The notes under the pieces are model-generated. The model was not told the DNA's origin and did no database searches. It saw only the letters and a list, made by a program, of their open reading frames with translations. Below are positions 1 to 9,272 of a DNA stretch of 64,000 nt, in pieces. The DNA lies in assembly GCA_963710715.1 (NCBI GenBank), contig CAVQBL010000019.1:1-64000 (forward strand), in the 5' to 3' direction. Made by a program: the position numbers and the translations under genes. Within the stretch, counting starts at the first letter, position 1. Every line of letters starts with the position of its first letter. The DNA comes from CAVQBL01 sp963710715. GTDB lineage: Bacteria > Pseudomonadota > Gammaproteobacteria > DSM-16500.

Positions 1-1
1 T

Positions 2-217
2 GTTATCAAACATGGAACCCACTTTAACGTACAACTGCTCGTCGAAGCCTTTAATTTATATGAAGAGAACTATAGATTGTTTGGTAATCGCGAGGATAGT
101 GCTAGGAATATATTATGTTCGCGAAAAATAATTACGTATATACTGCTATTTTTATCTGCTTGTGGTGCACAAGCAGTTTGTCAGGGGCCTTATTATCTAG
201 TTGAGATGGGGAATTAA
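2..217 (+). CDS. Tail of an ORF entering from the left edge, unrecognised
   Basis: An open frame of 71 codons runs from the window edge to a TAA at 215-217. It contains a hydrophobic stretch (YILLFLSACGAQA) near its end. I recognise no family, and it may be a gene remnant rather than a working C-terminus. The DNA from 218 to 452 holds short open frames in several phases, somewhat richer in G and C, but nothing I can identify. Confidence 0.2.
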   Translation, partial: VIKHGTHFNVQLLVEAFNLYEENYRLFGNREDSARNILCSRKIITYILLFLSACGAQAVCQGPYYLVEMGN

Positions 218-452
218 GAAGGTCATTAGAGTTTCGTGAAAATCCTGGTTATTTCTTCTTTCCTTTATCTTCTACTCAGCCTAAGTTGGGTTTTGATTGG
301 GCAGCGTGTTGCCTTCGCGGGGGTATGTTGGCTGCTGGTTTTGCCCCCAGCGGCTTTCTAAGCGTCTGGGATGACCTGCCCCCTTGGTTTGCTATTGCAA
401 AACTTATGTCGAGCAAAAACGAGCGCATTGCAGAGCTTATGCAACCACGGTA

Positions 453-2153
453 TCAACCGATAAGCTCTTGCGCCACTATATCAAAAACAATTGCTTGAGA
501 AGCTTCCGAGGATAAACTTTCTCTAGCAAATTCGCCAGCTTTCCCATTCTTTAAAATTTTTTTATATGTCGTTGCACCAATAAGTGTAAATAAATTATTA
601 ATCTCAGCTATGCTTAATTTTTCCAAACCGTGATTCGTTACAGGCATAATCGGTACTTTTCTTTTTACTGAATGTTGCTCATAAGCATAAGCAATTTCAA
701 TAAGCTTACCTTCATCAAATTGCATGCCAACAAGTTCAACGCCTACCGGAAGACCCTGATAATATCCAGCATTGATTACAATAGACGGTAACCCCGCATT
801 CGAAGAAACGGGTGCTTGCCATGTGTTTACTTCAAGAGGATTATAAGTAGCTACCCCATGATTACTAATAGGAATAAATAATGCATCTAATTGATTTTTT
901 TTCATGATTTTTTCCACATATAATTTGTTGTCCTGAAATATTTTCTTCGTTATATGGTATTTTTGATTTTTATGACTAGAAATTGACTTCATAAATTTCA
1001 AGCATTTTTTTGGAGCACCAAATGTTCGTGTTCTATCAGATTCACAAATATCTTGGAAATTTTTTCGCGTAGCTGGAAATTTTGAAAGATATAAATTAAT
1101 ATCTTCTATCATATCAAACATATTTGACCTACGGTTATTATTGAACTGTGATAAATCAATATCAACTAAAGTAGCACCTTGCTCTTTCATTTTATTAAAT
1201 GCTGAGTTCATTAAAATATAAATATCGTTAGGCATCCTCTTAAACACATCAATTTTTCCAACATGGTGAATAACACCAATGCGTTTGTTTTTTAATCCAT
1301 CTTTATTAAGAAATAGGGTGTATGTCTTTTCTCTTTTTATCCCTAATGTTTTTTTATCCGCTGAATCAGGTTGTGCAATAATATCCAAAACAATAGCAAG
1401 ATCTTCGACAGTTCTTGTTAGTGGCCCTGCTACGCCATCTAAGTTTCCAGCGGGAAAAATACCGTGCTGACTAATCAACCCTGTGCTTGGGCGTAAACCT
1501 GCAATTCCATTAAATGCTGCAGGAATTCGAATAGAGCCGTTATTATCAGTCCCTATTCCAATCACAGCAAAGTTAGCGCTTATTGCCGCTGCTTCTCCTG
1601 AACTTGAACCTCCCGGATTGCGCATAGTATCGAAAGCATTACCCGTCCGCCCACTTCGACTGCTGATTCCATACAAGCCAAATGCAAATTCATCCATCGT
1701 TCCGTGCGCTAAAATAATTGCACCTGCCTGCCGTAATTGACGTACTAAAAATGCGTCGGAGATGGGCTGATTACCCAGCATGGCAAATGAACCTGCCGCC
1801 GTAGTAATATCATTAGTATCAATATTGTCTTTTGCTATCACTGGAACACAATGCAATGAACCTGAAAGTGTGTTTGTTGCAAAAAATTTTTTATCCAAGC
1901 TTCTTGCTTCATCTAACGCCGATGTATTTATTTCAGTAATCGCATTGATGGAAGGGATTTTATTTGCATTTAAATTATATTTTTTTATTCGATCAATATA
2001 AGCATTAATTAACTGCTCACAAGTAACCTGATGTGTTTTTATGGCTGTTTGTATGGATTGAATGGTAACTTCTTCGATAGAAAAATTTTTTAATGAATTT
2101 TCGCCATAAGCTATATTGGCAATCAATAACAATAAGATAAATATTTTTTTCAT
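453..2153 (-). CDS. Amidase-signature family amidase, exported
   Basis: A 566-residue amidase-signature hydrolase, which would cleave amide bonds with a Ser-cisSer-Lys triad. The N-terminus (MKKIFILLLLIANIAYG) is a signal peptide, so it probably acts in the periplasm. The lysine lies in VIAKDNID, the GGSSSGEAAA motif supplies the first serine and DNNGSIRIPA the nucleophile. Its length is normal for exported members, longer than the roughly 480 residues of GatA. The start lies 19 bases downstream of the NRPS remnant on the same strand, so the two may once have shared a transcript. The substrate cannot be predicted. A GatA role in tRNA amidation is unlikely because of the signal peptide and the absence of gatB/gatC. 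Confidence 0.88.
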   Translation of the reverse strand: MKKIFILLLLIANIAYGENSLKNFSIEEVTIQSIQTAIKTHQVTCEQLINAYIDRIKKYNLNANKIPSINAITEINTSALDEARSLDKKFFATNTLSGSLHCVPVIAKDNIDTNDITTAAGSFAMLGNQPISDAFLVRQLRQAGAIILAHGTMDEFAFGLYGISSRSGRTGNAFDTMRNPGGSSSGEAAAISANFAVIGIGTDNNGSIRIPAAFNGIAGLRPSTGLISQHGIFPAGNLDGVAGPLTRTVEDLAIVLDIIAQPDSADKKTLGIKREKTYTLFLNKDGLKNKRIGVIHHVGKIDVFKRMPNDIYILMNSAFNKMKEQGATLVDIDLSQFNNNRRSNMFDMIEDINLYLSKFPATRKNFQDICESDRTRTFGAPKKCLKFMKSISSHKNQKYHITKKIFQDNKLYVEKIMKKNQLDALFIPISNHGVATYNPLEVNTWQAPVSSNAGLPSIVINAGYYQGLPVGVELVGMQFDEGKLIEIAYAYEQHSVKRKVPIMPVTNHGLEKLSIAEINNLFTLIGATTYKKILKNGKAGEFARESLSSEASQAIVFDIVAQELIG

Positions 2154-2172
2154 GTCTATTTACTTCCTATAA

Positions 2173-3083
2173 TCATGCAGAGACCTTCCTAATAAAATCT
2201 TTTAATAATAATAAATAGTTTTCAGCAAGACGTTTTATTGTATCGATACGATAATGATTTTGGCTAAAATTCCAACCAGTGTGAAATTTACCATTCACAA
2301 CCCAATTGCTGATGTTTAATACATAAAGACGATTATTGTTAGGGCTAATATTGTCGCCAAGTGAAATAGGTAGAATATCCCCAAGCCTTTGTTCATTTTT
2401 TCCATAATGATCTAAATTTATAAAATAATCAAAAATAACCTCTGGTTCAGAAATCTTTTCTAATTGTTTAGCATGATCCTGAATAGAGCATATATGCCGC
2501 AAAGGTAAATAATGAAAACCATTATATGGAATATCTTTTAACTGTGCAGTTACTATTTTAGTTAAATGATCTAAATTATGATGCGATGGCAACTGTAAAT
2601 ATACAGGATAAATAGAGGTAAACCATCCTACCGTTCTAGATATATCAACCTCAGGAATGCTAAAATCCCTACTCGAACTCTCAAGAGCTACATATAAAGA
2701 AGTTCTTCCAAGCCATGCTGTTAATGTTTTAATCATTGCAGTAATCAATAAGTCATTAACTTGCATATGTTTTTGGCGTAGCTCATTTAATAAATAGCAT
2801 GTAGACGTTTCATCAAGTTCTTTAACTACAGTACAGCCAGTTTTAAACGTATTAGGGCCGATATTAAAATCTTTAGGTAAACTTTGATCGGATATATGTA
2901 TATGCTGAAGCCAATACTTGTATTCTTGTATAGAAACCATCTTTCTCGCGTGTTTTTCTAGTGCTTCCGCCCATTCTGGATAGGAATGACTGCGAGATGA
3001 TAAAGTATAATTTTTATTATTTGATAAGCTGTGATAGTAGACCGCCAAATCTTCCATTAATACTTGCCACGAGGCTCCTGATC
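2173..3083 (-). pseudogene. NRPS epimerisation (condensation-superfamily) domain, N-terminally truncated
   Basis: The reading frame matches the second half of an epimerisation/condensation domain of a nonribosomal peptide synthetase: SRTVGWFTSIYPV, then FDYFINLDHYG, then FHTGWNFSQNHY and TIKRLAENYL. An ATG at 3055-3057 opens 294 residues, but the frame continues back to the IS junction as SGASWQVLMEDL, which corresponds to the DGxSW part of the HHxxxDGxSW active-site motif. The HH half is missing. Across the IS the DNA does not resume an NRPS sequence, so the domain was probably truncated by rearrangement as well as by the insertion. It should be inactive. No adenylation or carrier domain is present in the window. 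Confidence 0.75.
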
Positions 3084-3108
3084 TTGCCCCGAAAAAACGG
3101 ACACATAA

Positions 3109-3969
3109 CTAAGCGACCATTTGTTCTTCAAAACGCACTGGGCTTAAATAGCCAAGTTTAGAGTGAAGACGTTTTCGATTGTAATACACATCGATATAAT
3201 CAAACACGTGATTTTTTGCATAAGCACGTGTTGAAAATTTTTCACCATGAATAGCTTCAACCTTGAAGCTGTGATTCCAACTTTCCATACTGGCATTATC
3301 GTAACAATCACCACGTTTACTCATACTGCAAATAAAGCCATTATCAGCTAATAGTTCTTGATAATCATGGGAGCAGTATTGACTGCCGCGATCAGAGTGA
3401 ATGATCACGCCACGTGGTTTTTTACGTCGCCAAATTGCCATTTGTAATGCATCAATGACAAGCTTTGATGTCATGCGTTCCGATAGCGACCAACCAACTA
3501 CCATACGTGAATATAAATCCATTACAACCGCAAGATAAAGCCAGCCTTCATCTGTCCAGATGTAGGTAATGTCAGATACCCATTTTTCATTTGGTTTGCT
3601 AGCAGAGAAATTTTGCTGCAATAAATTCGGCGCTACCGGCAATTTATGATTGCTGTTTGTCGTTGCTTTGAATTTTTTTGCTGCTTTCGCACACCAACCA
3701 TTTAATCGCATAATTCTTGCAACGCGATGACGATTTACCTGGGTGCCTTCTGCTTTTAAGCGTTTTGCAATGCGTTTGGCGCCAGCGCGAGAGTGTTCTT
3801 CGTCAAAAATAGTCTTTATTTTATCTGCTAATAGAATATTTTCCTGAGCACGTAATGACAGTGGTCGATTTCGCCAATCGTAATAACCGCTCGACGAAAC
3901 AGAAAGCATGCTACACATCATTTTCACAGGAAAGTTGTTTTTATTTTTCTTTATCATGGCGTACCTCAC
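3109..3969 (-). CDS. IS3-family transposase OrfB (DDE catalytic domain)
   Basis: 286 residues with an HTH_21 region followed by the retroviral-integrase-type rve domain. The DDE residues are visible in order: SDITYIW, IIHSDRGSQY and DNASMESW. The C-terminal YNRKRLHSKLGYLSPVRFE is the usual IS3 ending. The frame opens at a GTG that overlaps the TGA of orfA (GTGA), and the normal product would be an OrfAB fusion made by -1 frameshifting at the A-rich end of orfA. No internal stops are seen, so it is probably functional. Confidence 0.9.
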   Translation of the reverse strand: MRYAMIKKNKNNFPVKMMCSMLSVSSSGYYDWRNRPLSLRAQENILLADKIKTIFDEEHSRAGAKRIAKRLKAEGTQVNRHRVARIMRLNGWCAKAAKKFKATTNSNHKLPVAPNLLQQNFSASKPNEKWVSDITYIWTDEGWLYLAVVMDLYSRMVVGWSLSERMTSKLVIDALQMAIWRRKKPRGVIIHSDRGSQYCSHDYQELLADNGFICSMSKRGDCYDNASMESWNHSFKVEAIHGEKFSTRAYAKNHVFDYIDVYYNRKRLHSKLGYLSPVRFEEQMVA

Positions 3970-4265
3970 TTCGATTCTTTCGTGAAGTACGTGGCCACCT
4001 TTTTTAAAAAGGCGTTTTCCTGCTCCAGGCGATCAACTTCGCGTTTAAGTCTTGCCATTTCAGCTTGCTGAAGTTTTTGATTTTCAATCGTATCACCACC
4101 TTTATTTTTTTGGCTGCGCCAGTAATAAAGCATAGATTCAGGGATACCTAAATCTTTTGCTACTTGGGGGACACCATCTTTTTTTGCGCGTTCCACCGCT
4201 TGATCTTTGAACTGTGGGCTATATTTCTTTCGGGTTGTTTCTTTCTTTGGATTATTTTCGTTCAT
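3966..4265 (-). CDS. IS3-family transposase OrfA (HTH and leucine zipper)
   Basis: About 99 residues. The N-terminal half is an HTH_8-type DNA-binding region (KKYSPQFKDQAVERAKKDG, ending in the LGIPESMLYYWR recognition part), followed by a leucine-zipper-like segment (LKREVDRLEQENAFLKK) for multimerisation. I prefer the ATG at 4263-4265 over the in-frame ATG at 4277 because GAGGTGG lies just upstream of it. It binds the terminal repeats and supplies the N-terminus of the OrfAB transposase. Confidence 0.85.
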   Translation of the reverse strand: MNENNPKKETTRKKYSPQFKDQAVERAKKDGVPQVAKDLGIPESMLYYWRSQKNKGGDTIENQKLQQAEMARLKREVDRLEQENAFLKKVATYFTKESK

Positions 4266-4414
4266 TTTCCACCTCATTATCAGAGAGTTTACTCTCTTAG
4301 TGAGGTGTCCGTGAAGTCGGGGCTAGATCACTTTTTTGTTGTGCTCATAATGTCCCATAGCCCCTCTGTTCACGTTATGCCTACTAGTTGACGCGGGCCA
4401 ATATTGGAGACCCA

Positions 4415-5434
4415 TTATTTTTTACTGCTTTTTCTATGTTCGTTGAAGGTCGCTACTTTTTTCAAATCGGTGAGTGGCTTAGTCTTAGGCTTTTCAATGA
4501 AGCTATAATAATAGTTTGCTTTACCGACTAATTTTGTTGCTGGGTAAAATATTTCTGGCCACCCTTTTGGGCTGTCAAGGTTGGGATATTCCTCTCGATT
4601 AAAACAATGTTTTAAAACCTCGCGATTTTGAATGGCTTTTTTAAGCTTATCGTCGATGGGATAATCGTCGAGTGAAAGCTCATATTCCATGCCTTCCATT
4701 TGGTCTTCTGTTTTAACAATGAGCCAACTTAACTTGCCATTGGCATTTAAAAATAAATAGCTGCCCGATTCATCACTCAAATAATGTTCTGTGATTTTGT
4801 GCTTATCTAATAATGAATGAACAAGCTTGATAAACACGGGGTCATCCAGGCACGACGATTTTTCTCCCAAAAGACGGGATTGATTAATAATGCTTTCAAT
4901 GACTGGCTTGGACAATTCTACACTGTGCTCATATTGGAAACGCGTAATAGCTTCTATAAGCATTTCAGTATAATGCGGATTATTCTTGCGAATATAATGA
5001 TGAATAATGCCTTGATTAAATAATTCAAGTGCGCGCGATTCCGTTGCTTCACCCGTCAATAAAATAACTTTAAGGCCGGAACCTTGTAGCTGCTTAGCTA
5101 TCTCAGTCCCATTTTCCCCTGGCATGGCATAATCAAGAATGACAACTGAGATCTGATCGTAGCGATTTTGGTTCCCGATTTCACGCGGTATAGCATCTAC
5201 ATTAACCGTTAAGGATAACTCACTGTCATCAGGCTGAATAATACAGCGGTTAGTGAAAGGGTCAGCTTTATATTTAGTTAGAAATTCTAGCGCTTGTGAC
5301 GAATCATAAAAAAATTTGTAGATCGCTGCTTTAGGATCAAGATCAATCTTTATGCCATCAAGAAATTTTCTGTTGTCATCAACAAAAGCCACTGTGGTAG
5401 GAGAATAGCAAGCCGATAACTTCTTTATTTCCAT
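4415..5434 (-). CDS. Response regulator with an extended receiver domain (LqsR-like candidate)
   Basis: 339 residues. The receiver acidic pair (FVDDN, D19-D20) and phospho-acceptor (VVILDYAMPG, D101) are about 80 residues apart instead of about 40, so the receiver carries an insertion; T127 (LLTGEA) and K150 (YIRK) complete the site. The C-terminal 170 residues match no DNA-binding output that I recognise. I place the start at 5434, not 5455, because the stop of the kinase gene and a GAGG lie directly upstream. It is the third gene of an operon with the oxidase and kinase. An elongated receiver plus a non-HTH output is also described for LqsR of the Legionella quorum-sensing system, but this link is an inference. 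Confidence 0.8.
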   Translation of the reverse strand: MEIKKLSACYSPTTVAFVDDNRKFLDGIKIDLDPKAAIYKFFYDSSQALEFLTKYKADPFTNRCIIQPDDSELSLTVNVDAIPREIGNQNRYDQISVVILDYAMPGENGTEIAKQLQGSGLKVILLTGEATESRALELFNQGIIHHYIRKNNPHYTEMLIEAITRFQYEHSVELSKPVIESIINQSRLLGEKSSCLDDPVFIKLVHSLLDKHKITEHYLSDESGSYLFLNANGKLSWLIVKTEDQMEGMEYELSLDDYPIDDKLKKAIQNREVLKHCFNREEYPNLDSPKGWPEIFYPATKLVGKANYYYSFIEKPKTKPLTDLKKVATFNEHRKSSKK

Positions 5435-5441
5435 AAATCCC

Positions 5442-6797
5442 TCATTCAATGCCATTTTCCCTAATTATAGCACTAGAAATCTTCGGAAAATACATTATAA
5501 ACTCCGTATATTCCCCTTCTACGGACTGCGCGATAATATCCCCACCAAAACTTTTCATCGTAAGCTTGCAGAACGCGAGGCCGATACCAGTGCCATGATA
5601 TGTTTTACTAAAAAACCTATCAAAAATGTAGGGTAAAAATTTTTTTGAAATGCCTGTTCCAGTGTCTTTAAAGTGTAACTGGTTATATTTTTCAGTGGTT
5701 TCAATCCAAATAAATATTTTTCCTTTTCCAGCTGCTCTTACGTAGTAGATCGCATTTTTAAGTAAATTAAAAATAATATGAATCATTAACTGTTCATCGC
5801 CTTGAAACATAAAATCTTTTTTTTCTTCCCACGAAACGAACTCTTTATCACCTAAGTCAAACGGGTATCTGGTAATAGCCTCGCTGACACAATGTGCCAT
5901 TGAAAGCGTTTGAAAACTTTTGCTGGTTTGAAGCTCACTTGCATTAACAAGCAACATATCAATAAAGATAAAAGAATATTTTACTTCATCAACAATGTTA
6001 TCTAATGCTCTTGTTAGAGCATCAAAGTTGAACTCATCAATTTCTTCCACTAGAGCAGGTTCTTTATCTTTTGCTATAGGATATGCTGCTATCAACTGTG
6101 GAAGATATTTTTTAAGCCCTTTTGCACAAGAAAGGATAGTACGTAAAGGCGTTCTTAATTCATGAGCAACGCTATCACTTATCATTGCTATGGTTCTTAA
6201 TTTTTGTTTATCAAGCTGAAGTTTCCTGCGTGTAAAAAACGCCACAACAATGAACGATGCAATAAACTGTGCGTATACTCCCCACCAATGCTCAAAATTG
6301 AAGTGAAATTCAGGAACTGAAAACACATACGCAATAAACGCAAGAAAAATCCCTATGAATAAAAGAAAAACATAATCCCACCAATCAACCATTATTAACA
6401 GCCAAAATATGATAGTATTGGCAATCATCAGCCATGTGGCTGATCCAGAATTTTTGAATACCATAAAAAAGAAAAAAAAGGGAATACAAAATAATAATGT
6501 AAAATACCAATAAACAGGCAACCAAAGCTTAAGTTTTTTTGGCCAGTAGTTATGCACCAATAAAAGCCCGCATAAAATTGTGGCTGTACTTCTTATAGCT
6601 AAACTTTCATACCCATTGCGATCATATGCTATCCATATAAAATAAAAGATAGGATAATTTAAAATTCCAAAAATCCCGAAAGCGATATAAGGAGCACCGA
6701 AATCTTCTACTCGGCGCTCAATCACCTGCCTAAATCTCTCAATTGATGATAGAAGTGCAGTCGGTATTTTTGATAAATTAATAGCTAAAGACGGCAT
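5442..6797 (-). CDS. Six-TM sensor histidine kinase, CqsS/LqsS-like
   Basis: 451 residues. The N-terminal 190 residues hold about six hydrophobic segments with short loops and no large periplasmic domain, as in the CqsS/LqsS family that senses alpha-hydroxyketone signals. The kinase core follows: H-box VAHELRTPL (H212), N-box FNLLKNAIYYV, G1 KDTGTGISKK, F-box IFDRFFS, G2 GTGIGLAF. I start at the ATG at 6797 because GGAAG precedes it; the frame is open to a TTG at 6836. It overlaps the oxidase gene by 20 bases and precedes the regulator by 7, so all three are translationally coupled. The signal is unknown. Confidence 0.82.
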   Translation of the reverse strand: MPSLAINLSKIPTALLSSIERFRQVIERRVEDFGAPYIAFGIFGILNYPIFYFIWIAYDRNGYESLAIRSTATILCGLLLVHNYWPKKLKLWLPVYWYFTLLFCIPFFFFFMVFKNSGSATWLMIANTIIFWLLIMVDWWDYVFLLFIGIFLAFIAYVFSVPEFHFNFEHWWGVYAQFIASFIVVAFFTRRKLQLDKQKLRTIAMISDSVAHELRTPLRTILSCAKGLKKYLPQLIAAYPIAKDKEPALVEEIDEFNFDALTRALDNIVDEVKYSFIFIDMLLVNASELQTSKSFQTLSMAHCVSEAITRYPFDLGDKEFVSWEEKKDFMFQGDEQLMIHIIFNLLKNAIYYVRAAGKGKIFIWIETTEKYNQLHFKDTGTGISKKFLPYIFDRFFSKTYHGTGIGLAFCKLTMKSFGGDIIAQSVEGEYTEFIMYFPKISSAIIRENGIE

Positions 6798-7551
6798 CTG
6801 AGATGCGCTTCCAAATATCGAGTTGATAGTTACCAATGAAATTAAAAGCTTTTTTTACAACATTAGCGTCATGTTTCCAAACTTCTGAAAAACTATCTTC
6901 AACTTCCTCGTAATGAGTAACATGAATATGAACATTGAAAAATACAAGTGCCTTATTAGCAGCTCCAATATTTATTGCAACATCACGAAGTTTTACATAG
7001 TCGATATTATCAAGTCTTTCTAATGCGGCAAAAGCGGTGAGTCTATGATTCCAGTCATGAGTTCTTAGCCATCTAAGATGGCCTTGATTGTATTCTCTTA
7101 AAAAAGGAAGATATTCCTTTTCGTCTAAAAGCTCATGAGTTAAATCAACCCCCATGGCTTTAGAAAATTCAAGATATAGCATTTCATGGGACATCCCATT
7201 CATCCCAAATTCATCAGCTATATTGTTCAAAATTATTTGTTTTGATTTTCGATCAGGCGCAAAATTACCCATGTACCACAAAACATCACCAAAATGAGCC
7301 CTTTGATGATACAGGGTTTTAATAAAAAATTGTTTCTGATGAATGCTCCAACGATTTATTAGCTCTTGATTAAATAAATCGACTTTCTCCATTTGATCTC
7401 TATAGTTCAAATCCCAATCTTCTAAAAAAAAGCGTAAGCTCGCTGTGTCAGAATGCGCTTCTTTATTCATTTGTTTTTTAAGGTTTGAAGTTACATCCCT
7501 GCAGTCCTTTGAGGTAGAATGAATAGGCGAATATTCAGTGGTAAGAGTCAT
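6778..7551 (-). CDS. Haem-oxygenase-like (TENA/CADD-type) iron oxidase
   Basis: 257 residues of the all-helical haem-oxygenase-like fold seen in iron-containing redox enzymes. The metal-binding signature is IADEFGMNGMSHEML (E114, H122), with a second His/Asp-rich helix FNVHIHVTHYEEVEDSF. Members are diiron or haem-free oxidases/oxygenases that act on small acids, amino acids or cofactors, so a small-molecule product is possible. GGAG stands 7 bases before the ATG. It is the first gene of an operon with the sensor kinase and regulator, which suggests that its product or substrate is linked to the signal. The N-terminal 35 residues are unlike the fold and may be disordered. Confidence 0.7.
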   Translation of the reverse strand: MTLTTEYSPIHSTSKDCRDVTSNLKKQMNKEAHSDTASLRFFLEDWDLNYRDQMEKVDLFNQELINRWSIHQKQFFIKTLYHQRAHFGDVLWYMGNFAPDRKSKQIILNNIADEFGMNGMSHEMLYLEFSKAMGVDLTHELLDEKEYLPFLREYNQGHLRWLRTHDWNHRLTAFAALERLDNIDYVKLRDVAINIGAANKALVFFNVHIHVTHYEEVEDSFSEVWKHDANVVKKAFNFIGNYQLDIWKRISDAVFSY

Positions 7552-7746
7552 TAACTTTCTCCTCTAAAAGCTTTAGCATCCAAAAACGATCATTATTCTA
7601 TCAGAAATACAATATAAAGGCATGTCATTGCAATTCAATCGTATTTTATTAAGTGAAAAATTCTAGGGATTCAGGCTAGTTTCGCAGTTCAACATAGCAC
7701 CTACATAGCGTCAATGGACTCAGATTTTTATAATGACTTATAACCT

Positions 7747-7805
7747 ATTGATTAATTGAAGCTGGCGGTCGGAATCGAACCGACGACCTACTGATTACAA
7801 ATCAG
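7747..7805 (-). repeat. Left attachment repeat, tRNA-Thr 3' remnant
   Basis: 59 bp identical to 24982-25040, covering the anticodon stem-loop, variable region, T-arm, acceptor 3' strand and 17 bases beyond. The five bases before it (TAACC) also match, with one mismatch between. It lacks the tRNA 5' half and cannot be a functional tRNA. The gap 7552-7997 otherwise holds only the integrase upstream region with the arm-type repeat. Confidence 0.9.
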
Positions 7806-7941
7806 CTATATGCCATTTTTAAATATGTTTCTTTACTTCTAAAGAGTTTGAAATTCTTATAAAACCCTTAAAATCCCTTTAATAATAAACAAATCTCGTT
7901 ATAATGACCTAGAAGTTATTTTAAAGAGTTTTCTCTATCCT

Positions 7942-7960
7942 GTCTACATAGTGTCTACAT
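7942..7960 (+). promoter_or_regulatory. Candidate integrase arm-type site, left copy
   Basis: GTCTACATAGTGTCTACAT, itself a direct repeat of GTCTACAT spaced 11 bp start to start. An identical copy lies at 24929-24947, inside the right end. The two copies stand 137-155 bp from the left att repeat and 35-53 bp from the right one. Paired repeats near both ends are what arm-binding by the Arm-DNA-bind domain of P4-type integrases would need. This role is inferred. Confidence 0.55.
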
Positions 7961-7997
7961 GAATACAAGCATCAGTCTTACTTTTTGAGGTATATAC

Positions 7998-9215
7998 ATG
8001 CGCTTAACTAAAACTATGATCGATAAAATTATCCCGCCTACTGATAAAGATCAAGCTTTCTATCGCGATGGGGAGTTAAGGGGATTTGCCTTGCGTGTTA
8101 CAAATTCTGGGGTAAAAAGCTTTATTGTCGAAAAACGAATAAATAATAAAAAAGTCCTTCGCGTTACCATCGGTCGTTATGGGGATATCACTGCGGAACA
8201 AGCGCGCAAGGAAGCGCAGAAAATCTTAGGTAAAATTGCAACAGGTATTGACCTTATTGCAGAAAAAAAATTTAACCTAGTGCGCTCTGTTACTCTCGAT
8301 CAAACTTATCAAGATTATATAAAAACACGTAAATCTCTTAAACCTAAGACTCTCTATGACTATGAGAACATAATGAAAACAGCTTTTTCCGATTGGAGAA
8401 ATAAGCCATTACTTTCTATCACTAAAGACAATATAGCCGAGCGCCATACCCAACTAGGCAAAGAGCGAGGCGAAGCCTACGCTAATTTGGCCATGCGTAT
8501 ACTGCGTGCTTTATTTAACTTTGCAGCAGGACAATATGAGGATGAGCAAGGACATTCACTAATCACAGAAAATCCTGTGAAACGGTTGTCCCAAACTCGC
8601 GCTTGGTATCGAGTAGAACAGCGGCAAACTTATATCAAATCACACGAGTTATCAGCCTGGTACAAAAGCATCGTAAATCTACAGAATGAAACATTTCGTG
8701 ATTATCTGCTATTCATTTTATTTACAGGATTGCGCCGCCAAGAAGCTGCTCAGCTCCAATGGGACCATATTGACTTAAAAGCTAAAACACTAACACTGTT
8801 AGACACTAAAAACAGACGATCTCACACCCTACCTCTATCGAATTATCTACATAGCCTCCTTCTTCAACGTAAACAAATAGCAACCAGTGTTTATATTTTT
8901 CCAGGATCAGGCAAAGGTGGGTACATTATCGAACCGCGCAAGCAAATAACAAAGATCACTGAGACAACAGGTATTCAATTTAAAATACATGATTTGCGCC
9001 GAACGTTTATAACAATTGCTGAAAGTCTTGATATTCCAGCATATGCACTAAAACGATTGTTGAATCATAAAATGAGCAGAGATGTCACAGCAGGTTATAT
9101 TATCTTGGATGTAGAAAGATTACGAAAACCTATGCAGATGATTAGTGACTTTATTCTAGATCAGGTGGAATTAAGAAACCCAACTGTAATTCATTCCATA
9201 GATCAGAAAAAGTGA
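7998..9215 (+). CDS. P4-type tyrosine integrase
   Basis: 405 residues. An Arm-DNA-binding domain (DUF4102, residues 1-90, with FYRDGELRGFALRVTNSG), a SAM-like core-binding domain and a C-terminal catalytic domain are visible. The catalytic residues are R246 (FTGLRRQE), H331 and R334 (HDLRRTF), H357 (LLNHK) and the nucleophile Y367 (TAGYIILD). It would insert and excise the element at the 3' end of tRNA-Thr. TTTTTGAGG lies about 10 bases before the ATG. It is the outermost gene, next to the left repeat, and appears intact. Confidence 0.93.
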   Translation: MRLTKTMIDKIIPPTDKDQAFYRDGELRGFALRVTNSGVKSFIVEKRINNKKVLRVTIGRYGDITAEQARKEAQKILGKIATGIDLIAEKKFNLVRSVTLDQTYQDYIKTRKSLKPKTLYDYENIMKTAFSDWRNKPLLSITKDNIAERHTQLGKERGEAYANLAMRILRALFNFAAGQYEDEQGHSLITENPVKRLSQTRAWYRVEQRQTYIKSHELSAWYKSIVNLQNETFRDYLLFILFTGLRRQEAAQLQWDHIDLKAKTLTLLDTKNRRSHTLPLSNYLHSLLLQRKQIATSVYIFPGSGKGGYIIEPRKQITKITETTGIQFKIHDLRRTFITIAESLDIPAYALKRLLNHKMSRDVTAGYIILDVERLRKPMQMISDFILDQVELRNPTVIHSIDQKK

Positions 9216-9272
9216 TGTTCCAGCTAGGTATATTATTACTGATGCTGGATGTCAAGAGATAACAATTAACAA

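Larger units (their letters stand above)
3084..4325 (-). mobile_element. IS3-family insertion sequence
   Basis: About 1.24 kb containing two overlapping ORFs (orfA, orfB) in the standard IS3 arrangement. Read inward, the ends are TTGCCCCGAAAAAACGGACAC at the 3084 side (21 bases, given here only to its key parts TTGCCCCGA and ACGGACAC) and TAGCCCCGACTTCACGGACA at the 4325 side, so the imperfect inverted repeat shares GCCCCGA, ACGGACAC and ACTAAG. GATC flanks both ends (3080-3083 and 4326-4329) and may be a 4-bp target duplication. The element appears intact. The exact outermost base is uncertain because the two ends differ at position 2. Confidence 0.85.

Noticed and set aside
286..498. 70-codon frame with a TTG start
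   Set aside because: No ribosome binding site, overlaps the amidase gene end and resembles no protein.
3080..4329. GATC target duplication as proof of a simple IS insertion
   Set aside because: The DNA beyond the far IS end does not continue the NRPS domain, so the 4-bp match may be chance or the insertion followed an earlier deletion.
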